Source: Sphingobacterium pedocola (lineage in GTDB: Bacteria; Bacteroidota; Bacteroidia; Sphingobacteriales; Sphingobacteriaceae). Taken from it: a stretch of DNA of 39,601 nucleotides. Both the position numbers and the translations under genes were made by a program. Position 1 is the first letter of the stretch; each line of letters starts with the position of its first letter. This document shows positions 5,713-15,100 of this stretch, in pieces. A model generated the notes under the pieces. That model was not told the DNA's origin and did not search any database. It saw only the letters and a list, made by a program, of their open reading frames with translations. The DNA lies in assembly GCF_015209965.1 (NCBI RefSeq), contig NZ_MU158689.1, positions 1,813,931 through 1,853,531 of the forward strand. Direction: 5' to 3'.

Positions 5713-8700
5713 TGTCCAACTTCTCCTGCTTCGATTTCTATCTCTTACGATCACCAAAACTTTCGCTCGAAACAATTTCGGAGTTATTTGCACTCACATC
5801 AATGGAGCAACTCGACTTCTACTTCAGACAACTATATATGAAAAGGGACCTTAAAGAGGCACTATTACTCGCCAGCCCTGAATTCTATACAGAGATAGAG
5901 AAATGGCTGACAGGAGAGCAAATCCTTACGGAGAAACTCCTTAAAACACTTTACAAATATACGGTGCGAATGGGCATGCGCTGTACCCCGTATGGTCTTT
6001 TTGCAGGGATAAGCATGGGCAGAGTTGCTAAAGAAACAAGTGAGAAAACGAGTATGTATAGGAATGGTCATCATTCGGCGAGATTTCGTTTGGATATGCA
6101 GTGTCTAACGACTTTGACGCAATTGATTGCGGCCGATCCTATGATTAAAACGCATTTGAAATATTTCAAAAACAACACCATCTATCGTCAAGGCGACTTC
6201 TATAAATTCTATCAACACAAACCAAGCATTCATGGCGTCGCTAATTACTTGAGTGCAGCCCGTTCTACAGTAGCACTGGATTATCTCTTAACGGTGATTA
6301 AAAATGGTGCAAACTATAGCGAACTGGTTCAAAAACTATGTGAGAAAGGAGCTTCTCGAAAACAGGCTTCTGATTTCGTCGACCAAATCATAGATAGTCA
6401 ATTACTGGTTTCGGAATTGCAACCAAACGTTACCGGAGCGGATTTTTTCGACCTGATGATGAAAAAAATAATCTTAATAGATCGAGAACAGCGCTATACA
6501 CCGACATTGAAACGTGTCGATTACTTATTAAAATCAGATCGCCCTATTCTTGAACGACAACAGGAAATTGAGTTACTTTTAAGCCGAAAATTTCCCAAGA
6601 TTCATTTCAAACACCTGCTGCAAGGCGATCAACTAACCGGGATGCACAAAAATACCCTCGGAAAAATGGATATGGAAAACTTGATTCAACAGCTACAGCA
6701 ACTGCTCCCTTTGTCAACCGAAGAAGTCCAATATGATCTGGAGCAATTTAAAAAAGATTTTTTAAAAAGGTATGAAGGCCGTATGGTGTCTCTTCTTGAG
6801 GTTCTTGATCCCGATACCGGTATCGGTTACGGAAACAGTTCTACGGCCTACCGCCAACAGGACGACCTACTGCATGACATCGACATCCACGGAACGGATA
6901 TAAAAAAAAGCATTGCAGATAGCCCGAATCTGGAAATTATATTGCAGAAATATCTCGAATCTGTCGAACATAACTATTTAGAAATTTCCTTGCAAGAGTC
7001 GGATATACAAGCTTTTCAAAAGATTAAAAAAGAAGCGCAGTCCTTCCCTTCTACTTTCTATGCTATGGGAAATCTATTAGAAGATAATGAAGGAGGTGGC
7101 ACCCTGAGATTTCATTTGGCCGGTTGCGGGGGCTCATCGGCTGGAAACCTTATCTCCCGATTCGGCGACCTGGATGATGCCCTTCAAAGCAAGCTGAAAG
7201 ACATCGGTAAGGCCGAACAAGCGAATTATCCGAATGCCATTCTAGCCGAAATTGTCCATCTTCCCGAAGCCCGGACGGGTAACATCTTGCAACGCCCCAC
7301 GATACGAAAAGCCGAAATAGGACTGTTGGCACAATGTAGCCCAGATGTTTCTTCCATCAAAGCAAGCGACCTTTATCTTTTCATACAAAACCACAGATTG
7401 GTATTGTGGTCAAAGCAACTACAGACCGAGATTATCCCTCGCCTCACATCGGCGCACAATTATCAGGGTGGGATAAATCTCTATCGTTTTCTGGGCGATC
7501 TTCAATCTCAACAAAACCACCTGAACATCAAATGGGAATGGGGGAAGCTACGAAAGCAGCCTTTTCTTCCACGTGTGCGCTACAAGGACATCATCCTCAG
7601 CCGGGCGCGCTGGAATGTCCCTCAGCTGCTCCGTAAATCATCCGCTATTCTGGAAGATGAAATCATCATGGGTATACTCCAAAAGAAATATCATATTCCC
7701 AAGCAAGCGGTGTTGACAGAGGGAGACAATGAATTATTGCTGGACTTTTCGCATCCGCTATCGGTAAAAGTCTTTTTAGAAAGACTGTCCAAGGGAGATG
7801 TAGTCCTTCAGGAGTTTCTATTTTCCGACTACCGATCTCCATTAAATGATGGCAGGAAAAACACCTATGCCAATGAGGTAATTATACCATTGCGTACCGA
7901 GGGGCAAAATAACCAACCTGTTACGCCACCTTTGAGCAGCACATTACGACGGGCCTTTCCGCTCGGAACAGAATGGGTACATGTCAATATCTATTGTGGA
8001 CCCCAATATGCCGAAAAGCTTTTGCAAGGGTCTATTCCGCATTTGATCCAGCATTTAAAAGAGAAGCAGATACTGAACAAATGGTTTTTTATCCGCTACA
8101 ATCACCCAGAACACCATATCCGACTGCGGATCGAAGGAAAGTCAGCAAATGATTTCGGCTCTATCGTACAAATAATCCAAAACGTATTTTCGCCAATGCT
8201 GCAGGCGGAACAGATTTCCAATATACAGTTTGACACCTACGTTCGCGAAATTGAGCGATATCACGCAGATTGTATGGAAATGAGTGAAGAGCTGTTTTTC
8301 AGGGACAGTGAATACGCCTTAGAAATTCTACAAAAATTTCCCTTATCCAGAGATCGATGGCGCTCTGGCATGCTAGGTATCGAGCAGATCTTGAATGAAG
8401 CCGGTTATTCATTGGAGGAAAAACGAGATTTTGCGGAAAGGATGCGGATAGCATTCGCGAAAGAATTTGGAAATAACAAAGCCAATGATAAAAAATTCAA
8501 CGAAAAATTCAGGGATAGAAAAAAACATATCGAAGCCGTTTTACTCACCCAGCAACAAGACGATATACCAACAGGTTGCTTGAAGAAACGCTCGTTAATC
8601 GTAAAGAAAATATTTGCATCCATGGAATCACCACTACAGGACCATCCCTTAATTAATAAAAGGAATTCTTTGCTATCGAGCTATATACACATGTTCATCA

Positions 8701-8810
8701 ATAGATTATTTGCCTATGATCAAAGATTGCACGAATTTGCGATCTATCACTTGCTGAGCAATTATTATCGGATGCAGGTGGGTAAAGAGAAATCGCTTCA
8801 ACTCGTATAG
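5712..8810 (+). CDS. lanB: Full-length class I lanthipeptide dehydratase (LanB)
   Basis: A 1032-residue cytosolic enzyme, close to NisB (~990). The N-terminal glutamylation domain (about 1-690) has the hallmark RMGMRCTPYGLFAG near residue 90. The C-terminal elimination domain (SpaB_C / thiopeptide-type, about 745-1020) has FFIRYNHPEHHIRLRI (Arg795, Arg804, Arg806) and SYIHMFINRL (His993), matching the catalytic Arg and His positions of NisB. LanB enzymes use glutamyl-tRNA(Glu) to activate Ser/Thr side chains and then eliminate Glu to give dehydroamino acids. Both halves are in one polypeptide, unlike split thiopeptide LanBs. ATG at 5712 overlaps the receiver's stop; a GTG at 5709 is also possible. 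The likely substrate is the peptide at 5080. No LanC gene is in the window. Confidence 0.92.
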   Translation: MSNFSCFDFYLLRSPKLSLETISELFALTSMEQLDFYFRQLYMKRDLKEALLLASPEFYTEIEKWLTGEQILTEKLLKTLYKYTVRMGMRCTPYGLFAGISMGRVAKETSEKTSMYRNGHHSARFRLDMQCLTTLTQLIAADPMIKTHLKYFKNNTIYRQGDFYKFYQHKPSIHGVANYLSAARSTVALDYLLTVIKNGANYSELVQKLCEKGASRKQASDFVDQIIDSQLLVSELQPNVTGADFFDLMMKKIILIDREQRYTPTLKRVDYLLKSDRPILERQQEIELLLSRKFPKIHFKHLLQGDQLTGMHKNTLGKMDMENLIQQLQQLLPLSTEEVQYDLEQFKKDFLKRYEGRMVSLLEVLDPDTGIGYGNSSTAYRQQDDLLHDIDIHGTDIKKSIADSPNLEIILQKYLESVEHNYLEISLQESDIQAFQKIKKEAQSFPSTFYAMGNLLEDNEGGGTLRFHLAGCGGSSAGNLISRFGDLDDALQSKLKDIGKAEQANYPNAILAEIVHLPEARTGNILQRPTIRKAEIGLLAQCSPDVSSIKASDLYLFIQNHRLVLWSKQLQTEIIPRLTSAHNYQGGINLYRFLGDLQSQQNHLNIKWEWGKLRKQPFLPRVRYKDIILSRARWNVPQLLRKSSAILEDEIIMGILQKKYHIPKQAVLTEGDNELLLDFSHPLSVKVFLERLSKGDVVLQEFLFSDYRSPLNDGRKNTYANEVIIPLRTEGQNNQPVTPPLSSTLRRAFPLGTEWVHVNIYCGPQYAEKLLQGSIPHLIQHLKEKQILNKWFFIRYNHPEHHIRLRIEGKSANDFGSIVQIIQNVFSPMLQAEQISNIQFDTYVREIERYHADCMEMSEELFFRDSEYALEILQKFPLSRDRWRSGMLGIEQILNEAGYSLEEKRDFAERMRIAFAKEFGNNKANDKKFNEKFRDRKKHIEAVLLTQQQDDIPTGCLKKRSLIVKKIFASMESPLQDHPLINKRNSLLSSYIHMFINRLFAYDQRLHEFAIYHLLSNYYRMQVGKEKSLQLV

Positions 8811-8813
8811 TCT

Positions 8814-9521
8814 TTATTCTTTTATACCCATACGATTAAAAAACTGTGTTCGGTATCCTAAACCAATAGGAAGCACTTCTTTCGTGTTTTTTAAGATTAC
8901 TTTGATGGCGTCAACACTTTCTATATGCCCCATGTTAACGATATAAGACCGTTGGATTCTGACGAAGGATTCCCATGGCAACAACCTTTCCATTTCTTTC
9001 ATCGAATAAGAAGGCGTTTTAACCCCGGTAATCGTAAAAATCTGTACGTAATCTCCCCACGCTTTCACATATAAAACATCAGATGGTTTCAAAAATTCGG
9101 TTTTGTTTCTGTCTTTAATCTTGATCGATTGCTCTTGTTTGGCCCTGGTGGCACTATAAGCGAGAGCCTTTTGTACCTTTTCAATACTTTTTAATAACCG
9201 TTCCTCGGTCAGTAATGGTTTCATAATATAATCCAATACGTCCAGATCAAAACCTTCGGTAGCATATTCGGGATGCGCGGTTATGAAAATAATAAAAGGG
9301 GGATGCGCCAACGATTTTAAGAACGAAATTCCATCCATTTCGGGCATCTGTATATCAGAAAAAATAAGATCAACCTGACCCGTTTTCATCGTGTCCATTG
9401 CTTCACCTGGATTTTCAAAAGATCCCAAAAGCTCCAAAACGCCGATTTTTTTGATCAGTTTCTCCAAACGTCCTTTGGCCAAAGGTTCATCCTCGATCAA
9501 GATTGCCTTAATTCTATTCAT
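8814..9521 (-). CDS. LytTR-family response regulator
   Basis: A 235-residue two-domain regulator. The receiver (1-120) has LIEDEP, Asp56 in FSDIQMP, Thr81 and Lys101 in MKP. The LytTR DNA-binding domain (~135-235) has ILYVKAWGDYVQIFT and SFVRIQRSYIVNMGHI. It is the probable partner of the LytS-type kinase immediately upstream on the same strand (75-base gap). Its stop is 3 bases from the stop of the convergent LanB gene, so the pair abuts the RiPP cluster and may control it. Target genes are not shown by the sequence. Confidence 0.92.
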   Translation of the reverse strand: MNRIKAILIEDEPLAKGRLEKLIKKIGVLELLGSFENPGEAMDTMKTGQVDLIFSDIQMPEMDGISFLKSLAHPPFIIFITAHPEYATEGFDLDVLDYIMKPLLTEERLLKSIEKVQKALAYSATRAKQEQSIKIKDRNKTEFLKPSDVLYVKAWGDYVQIFTITGVKTPSYSMKEMERLLPWESFVRIQRSYIVNMGHIESVDAIKVILKNTKEVLPIGLGYRTQFFNRMGIKE

Positions 9522-9596
9522 ACAACAGGTTATTTATACATCGGCTAATTTACTGAATATCGTTTATTTTACACTTAACAAAGATGTTCAAAAAAA

Positions 9597-10742
9597 TTAG
9601 TTAACTTTTTTCTCATGTAGTGCCAAGTCCAGCACAAGATTAACCGTATAGCTATCTTCTTCTTCGGCTACATTTAACGTATAAGAATTACCATAGTTAA
9701 GTTCTAGTCTTTTTCGCACATTTCCTATCCCTATACCGCCAATATATCCAACTGGCTTGGGTACATGTCGTACGCCATTAGAAACGCGCATGATAAGTTG
9801 TTCGCCCTGCGCTTCAATATACACATTTACCCAGGCATTTTTGTTGCTTGCTTTCGGCCCATGTTTGAAGGCATTTTCGATAAAGGGGAATATAATAAGC
9901 GGAACAACCATGCGACCTTCAGCGTTAGATTCCATATGCACGTCTATCTTAACCTTTTCGCTGAATCGAAGTTTTTCCAATTCGATATAGTTTTGCAGAA
10001 ACGTCAGTTCTACATCCACCGGTACGACCGAACGATTACTTTCGTGAAGAAGATAGTTCATAATTCCGCTTAACTGGGTTATACTTTCCGCCCCTTTTGG
10101 ATTTTCATCCGTCACCAAGATATAGATATTATTCAGCGTATTGAAAAGAAAGTGCGGATTGATCTGTGATTTGAGGAATGCTAGTTCAAGTTCGACATTG
10201 TTTAGCGCCAGCGCTGTATTCTTCAGCGCTAATTCCGTATTTTTCAGTTCCAATGCTGTTTTCTCATTCCGAATACTCACGAAGGCCTGTACTATTTTCA
10301 TGCTTATTGGAAGGGAAACCAAATAAATAAAATCTAAAAGATAAAATGGCAGAACTGAAGGTTTAAAAAGCCCTGATAGTCCATTTTCTAATGCCATTCG
10401 CACATACAATCCCAGTCTTTCATTGGGCGACAAGAACTCCTGGATAAAACCAGCAGCCACGTACGAAAGTCCCCCCCACCAGGTATAGATGACGATGGCC
10501 CACGCTAGACACAACAGATACCTCCCTTTCATCAACCACCTGGGAATGATAATATAAGCTGTAGAATAAAATATAGTAGTTACTGCAAATAAATCTTTGA
10601 CGAGCAAAACCCAAGAATTGTTTCTATCAAGCCTGTTATAAGCGATTGCATACATTGCGCCCATACAGCACCAGAATAATAAATGAAAAAATAAACGCCT
10701 TGTGGGCGCATAATTATTAAACAATTTTGCGGTATGTGGCAT
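9597..10742 (-). CDS. LytS/YehU-type membrane histidine kinase
   Basis: A 381-residue kinase. The first ~150 residues hold several hydrophobic segments, about four membrane helices. Then comes a short coiled coil with an unusual ELALKNTALALNNVELEL repeat (~165-190). The His_kinase domain carries phospho-acceptor His197 in INPHFLFNTLNN. The ATPase has an N box (FPFIENAFKHG, Asn290) and a G box (GGIGIGNVRKRL). It is co-directional with the LytTR regulator downstream and forms a two-component system with it. The signal is unknown; the location suggests sensing of the RiPP product or envelope stress, which is inference. Confidence 0.92.
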   Translation of the reverse strand: MPHTAKLFNNYAPTRRLFFHLLFWCCMGAMYAIAYNRLDRNNSWVLLVKDLFAVTTIFYSTAYIIIPRWLMKGRYLLCLAWAIVIYTWWGGLSYVAAGFIQEFLSPNERLGLYVRMALENGLSGLFKPSVLPFYLLDFIYLVSLPISMKIVQAFVSIRNEKTALELKNTELALKNTALALNNVELELAFLKSQINPHFLFNTLNNIYILVTDENPKGAESITQLSGIMNYLLHESNRSVVPVDVELTFLQNYIELEKLRFSEKVKIDVHMESNAEGRMVVPLIIFPFIENAFKHGPKASNKNAWVNVYIEAQGEQLIMRVSNGVRHVPKPVGYIGGIGIGNVRKRLELNYGNSYTLNVAEEEDSYTVNLVLDLALHEKKVN

Positions 10743-10963
10743 ATAGATTTTGATCGATTGTGCCTTAAAGATAATTTAAACTATTGATTTTCTTGCAAAC
10801 ACAAGATACAAAGGCCACATTTTTATCTCCCTTGCTGCTTCGCAAACCGGACAGGAAAGACCATAAATAAGTACAAAAACTAAATTTCGACTGGTTAAAT
10901 CTCAATTCTATCGATTTTTTTCCCTTATAAACATTAAAACACCAACATTTGTACATTAACCTT

Positions 10964-10980
10964 TAAGCTAATATAGCTTA
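10964..10980. repeat. Small palindrome TAAGCTA-ATA-TAGCTTA upstream of a small membrane protein
   Basis: Perfect 7-bp arms with a 3-base centre, 28 bases before the ATG at 11009, inside the 266-base gap between the divergent kinase gene and the small membrane protein. It could be an operator. The remainder of the gap shows nothing I recognise. Confidence 0.35.
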
Positions 10981-11008
10981 TTAAAGTATCTATCTAGAGT
11001 TTAAAGAA

Positions 11009-11194
11009 ATGAGAAAAGCGACAGGTACAATAATCAATATCTTGATATTAACAGTTATTCTATTAAATATTGGACTGATCATTGGTTACGATACCAACCT
11101 GCTGTACTTAATAGAATTTTGCTTTTGGGTCTCCACTTTTCTTTCGCTATTTCTAACCCCAATTTTAATATATGAAATAAAGAGGGGAAAATAG
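11009..11194 (+). CDS. Small hypothetical membrane protein
   Basis: 61 residues with two hydrophobic helices (INILILTVILLNIGLIIGY and an aromatic CFWVSTFLSLFLTPILIY segment), starting RKATG and ending in a positive EIKRGK tail. No family recognised. The coding sequence is very A+T-rich and isolated, so it could also be a chance frame. The hydrophobic pattern and charged ends favour a real two-helix inner-membrane protein. Confidence 0.45.
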   Translation: MRKATGTIINILILTVILLNIGLIIGYDTNLLYLIEFCFWVSTFLSLFLTPILIYEIKRGK

Positions 11195-11301
11195 AACATA
11201 GGTTATTTTCATCTTTGGTTTCATTTTTTTTGTTTCTCTTGTAGCTTTCTGAATGTCTCTTTCGTTTTTGATTATAGAAAATGAAACAAAATTGACGACA
11301 A

Positions 11302-12000
11302 ATGAAACTATTAAATTTTAAACTCGTACTTACAATTGTACTTGGCGCTGTACTGATGAGCAGCTGTCTAAAGGACAAGGATTATGAACCGGTACCACAT
11401 GCCGTATTCACCATGGTAAACGGATATACAGAAGCGGGTGGCTTAGCTTATTTTGCAGATAACAACCGCATTCCAATACCATCTGGTTTTTTACCATACA
11501 AAGGACTAGAAAGGTATAGAAATTTGTTCGTAGGTAATCGACGCATTCGTATTGTAGATCAAAATCAAAAAGCGATCGTTGATACGAGCTACACTTTTAA
11601 AGACAGTACGTCCTACACCTCTTTTGTATTTGGAAATGCTGAAGAAACCAAACACATCATTACAGAAGATCAGTCTGTCGATGATTTGGGAAATAAAGCA
11701 GCCGTACGTTTTTTACACCTTTCGAATATTACGGATGAAGTATCTGTATATATAGGATCCGACAGCGAACCGGTTTTTACGGGTCGAGTAACCGAAAGTG
11801 CAACATCGCCAGACGAAAATCACTTATTTATTGCTAGAACAAGCGGTAAACAAAACATCATCGTAAAAAATGCAGCTGGAACGACAATAATCGAACGGGA
11901 ATATGACCTCAAACCGGGAAGGTACACATCTATTACCTTGATAGGTGAGCGAGACAATACCGAAACTCCATTATATCTTGCCATTGCGGAGCAATATTAA
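11302..12000 (+). CDS. DUF4397-domain lipoprotein
   Basis: A 232-residue lipoprotein. A signal peptide with lipobox LMSSC (Cys22) is followed by an acidic/Lys linker (LKDKDYEP). The body is beta-rich. The C-terminal half (KAAVRFLHLSNITDEVSVYI ... LKPGRYTSITLIG) matches DUF4397, a beta-sandwich found on Bacteroidota surface lipoproteins. Function unknown. It stands alone, with a strong terminator about 80 bases downstream. Confidence 0.82.
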   Translation: MKLLNFKLVLTIVLGAVLMSSCLKDKDYEPVPHAVFTMVNGYTEAGGLAYFADNNRIPIPSGFLPYKGLERYRNLFVGNRRIRIVDQNQKAIVDTSYTFKDSTSYTSFVFGNAEETKHIITEDQSVDDLGNKAAVRFLHLSNITDEVSVYIGSDSEPVFTGRVTESATSPDENHLFIARTSGKQNIIVKNAAGTTIIEREYDLKPGRYTSITLIGERDNTETPLYLAIAEQY

Positions 12001-12081
12001 ACTGCCGTTGTCAGTACGGCACATATAACAGTACTGCAATCGTTGACGAAAAGATTACACTATACAATGAAACAACGTATC

Positions 12082-12111
12082 AAAGCCTTATAGGACCCCT
12101 ATAAGGCTTTT
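12082..12111 (+). terminator. Intrinsic terminator after the DUF4397 gene
   Basis: AAAGCCTTATAGG pairs with CCTATAAGGCTTT around a 4-base loop, giving a 13-bp stem. It is followed by only a short T-rich tail (tggtttgtt). Confidence 0.8.
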
Positions 12112-12165
12112 GGTTTGTTACTTATCTAATGTCTAACATCTATACGCTAATATCCAAAAATTATG

Positions 12166-12173
12166 TACTTTCG
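12166..12173 (+). promoter_or_regulatory. Possible -7 element for smc
   Basis: TACTTTCG differs from TAnnTTTG at one position and lies 24 bases before the smc ATG, a spacing seen at other genes here. Confidence 0.3.
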
Positions 12174-12197
12174 TAACTTAAATTTAACAATAAGTGA

Positions 12198-15100
12198 ATG
12201 GAGCTAACTAAACTTGAAATCAAGGGATTTAAAAGCTTTGGCGATAAGATTACAATAAATTTTAATGAAGGTGTAACGGCAATTGTAGGACCAAACGGAT
12301 GTGGCAAATCAAACGTGGTAGATGCAATACGTTGGGTATTGGGCGAGCAAAGTACCAAAATGCTGCGTTCCGAGAAAATGGAGAACATCATCTTCAACGG
12401 AACCAAAAATCGCAAACCGGCTAACCTTGCCGAAGTATCGCTTACATTCAATAACAACAAAAATATCCTTCCTACCGAGTTTACAACAGTAACCATTACC
12501 CGAAAACTCTACCGTAATGGCGATAGTGAATACCGCCTCAATGATGTAAAATGCCGTTTAAAAGACATTACCGATCTATTTTTAGATACAGGCATTGGCG
12601 CAGATACCTATTCGATTATTGAATTAAAAATGATCGATGAAATCATTGCTAATAAAGACAATTCACGCCGAAACCTTTTCGAAGAAGCCTCAGGTATCTC
12701 GAAATATAAAGTACGTAAAAAACAAACACTAAATAAGTTAAAGGATACAGAAACTGATTTATCACGTGTGGACGATTTGCTCTATGAAATAACAAAAAAT
12801 CTTAAATCACTGGAGAACCAAGCAAAAAAGGCGGATAAATACTTTAAGTTAAAAGACGAATATAAAGAGGCCAGCATCGGGCTTGCTTATTATCGCCTAG
12901 ATAGTTTTAGTTCCGATTTACAATCCCTCTCCGAAAAGGAAAAGAACCTTCAGCAGTCGCTTCAGGATACACTGGAAAAAATAGATGCGAAAGAGATTAC
13001 CTTAAGAAAAGATAGGGAAGATATTCTTGCAAAAGAGAAAGCATTAGCTGCTCAACAAAAAGCGACGAACGAATACACCAATAAAATCCGTTCATATGAA
13101 TCGGAAAAAAAGGTAAAAAACGAAAGACTACACCATCTGCAGGAAAAAGATGCACGTATCAGCACCGAGCTTAATCTCGACAAACAACAGTTAAGTCATG
13201 TAAAATATACCTTAAAAAGACTCCATGAAGAGCTCTACGAAGAACAGGCTAAATTAGATGTTTACCAAGGTGATATCACTAAAAATAAAACAGAGGTCGA
13301 AGAATTATGGGGACAACAACATTCTTCAAAAGCGCAACTCGATAAATTTGTTCAGGATAATGTAGAAATCCAAAATAGGATTTATAGCTTGGAAAAAGAT
13401 ATCGCGGTTTTAAATATCCAGAAAGAAGCCTTAGCGCAAGAATCGTTACGTAATATTACCGACACCTCTTCTAAAGAAGCTGAATTAAATCAGTTTAATC
13501 AAGCTGTTGAAGAACTTCAACTAAAAGTGGAAGCGCAACAGGAACAGTTTGAAACCGTAGTACACGCTGAAAATGAGTTAGGTCTCAAAATCCAACAGGC
13601 TGAACATCAACTCGACCTTGCCAAATTGGAACTAAATAAAGAATCGCGCCTAGTAGATGCGAAACAAAATGAGTACAACCTCACAAAGTCACTTGTAGAT
13701 AATTTAGAAGGTTTTCCGGAGTCCATTAAGTTTTTACGCAAAAATGCGGGCTGGCATAAGCCATATCCGTTATTTTCGGATATTCTGTTTTGTAAAGAAG
13801 AATACCGCGTTGCCATTGAAAATTACCTGGAATCGGTGATGAACCATTATGTGGTGGATAGCCAGACCGACGCTATACAAGCAATCAATTTATTAAGTGA
13901 TTCTTCACGTGGAAGAGCTAATTTCTTCGTGTTAGCATCTGTGATGCCCGATCAGGAAATCCCCCCTGTTCTTTATCAAGAAAATCTTATTCCTGCAATG
14001 CAGGTGATCAAAGTGGATGAGAAGTACAGGTCGCTTTGCTTGGCTTTACTCAAAAATGTCTATTTATTAGAATCTGATGCGGCTAAATCCATCGAGCTGG
14101 AATTACCCGATAGTAATGTTATTATTTTACACCACGAAGGGAAGTTCAGTAAGAATAAACTGGGTGTCAGCGGTGGTTCTGTAGGTTTATTCGAAGGTAA
14201 ACGTATTGGTAGAGCCAAAAACCTAGAAAACCTAGCCAAAGAGATCAAAACCTTAAATCTACGCATTACAGCGCTTCAAAAAATTGAAACGGAACAAACT
14301 GAACTATTGGTTTCTTGGCGTTTGGAATCTCAAAAAGATCTCATAGATGAATTGCGACTGCAATTAAATAGGCTGCAGAACGAGTGGACATCCGTAAAAA
14401 CAAAACAGGAGCAATACCAAGCTTTTATATCCAATAGCCAGACGCGCAAACAGGATATCGAACATAAAATACGCGCTATAACGGAAGAACTCGCTAAATC
14501 AGAACCCGAATTAAAAACGCTCCAAGCGGAAAGTGATGAACGACGGAAGAAATTGAATGATCTCCAAGCTACTTTTCAGGAACTGAACGAGTTACTAACT
14601 GAAAAATCAAATACGTATAATCAGGAAAACATACGCCTGCATCAACAGCAAAATAAAGTTTCAGGCATCCAAAAAGATCTAGAATACAGGGAAAGTCAGC
14701 AAGAGGCGCTGGAAACCCGGGTAGTCAAAAACACGGCGGAACTGGAGCAGGTGAAAATCGGCATGCAGGATGCATTGAAATTTACGGATACCAATGACGA
14801 CGATCTTCGGGATCTATATGAGCAAAAAGACCTGTTGGAAAAGGCGCTTCATGAAATGGAAGAAGAATTCTATTCTTCACGTAAAGTAATTAATGATCTG
14901 GAAGAGGAAGTCGCCCAGCTCCGTAAATCAAAAGATCAATACGACCTTTTGATAACGGAATTCAAAGACAAAAAAACAAATTTACAGATTGATCTAAATT
15001 CTTTAAAAGAGCGATTATCCGTGGAATTCAGTATTGATATCAAAACTCTTATGGAGGGAGAAATACCTGAGATAACCGCTTCGCAAGAAGAATTAAATGA

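Noticed and set aside
7150..7636. Open frames on either strand inside lanB
   Set aside because: They lie in the middle of a well-supported dehydratase frame and show no family motif.
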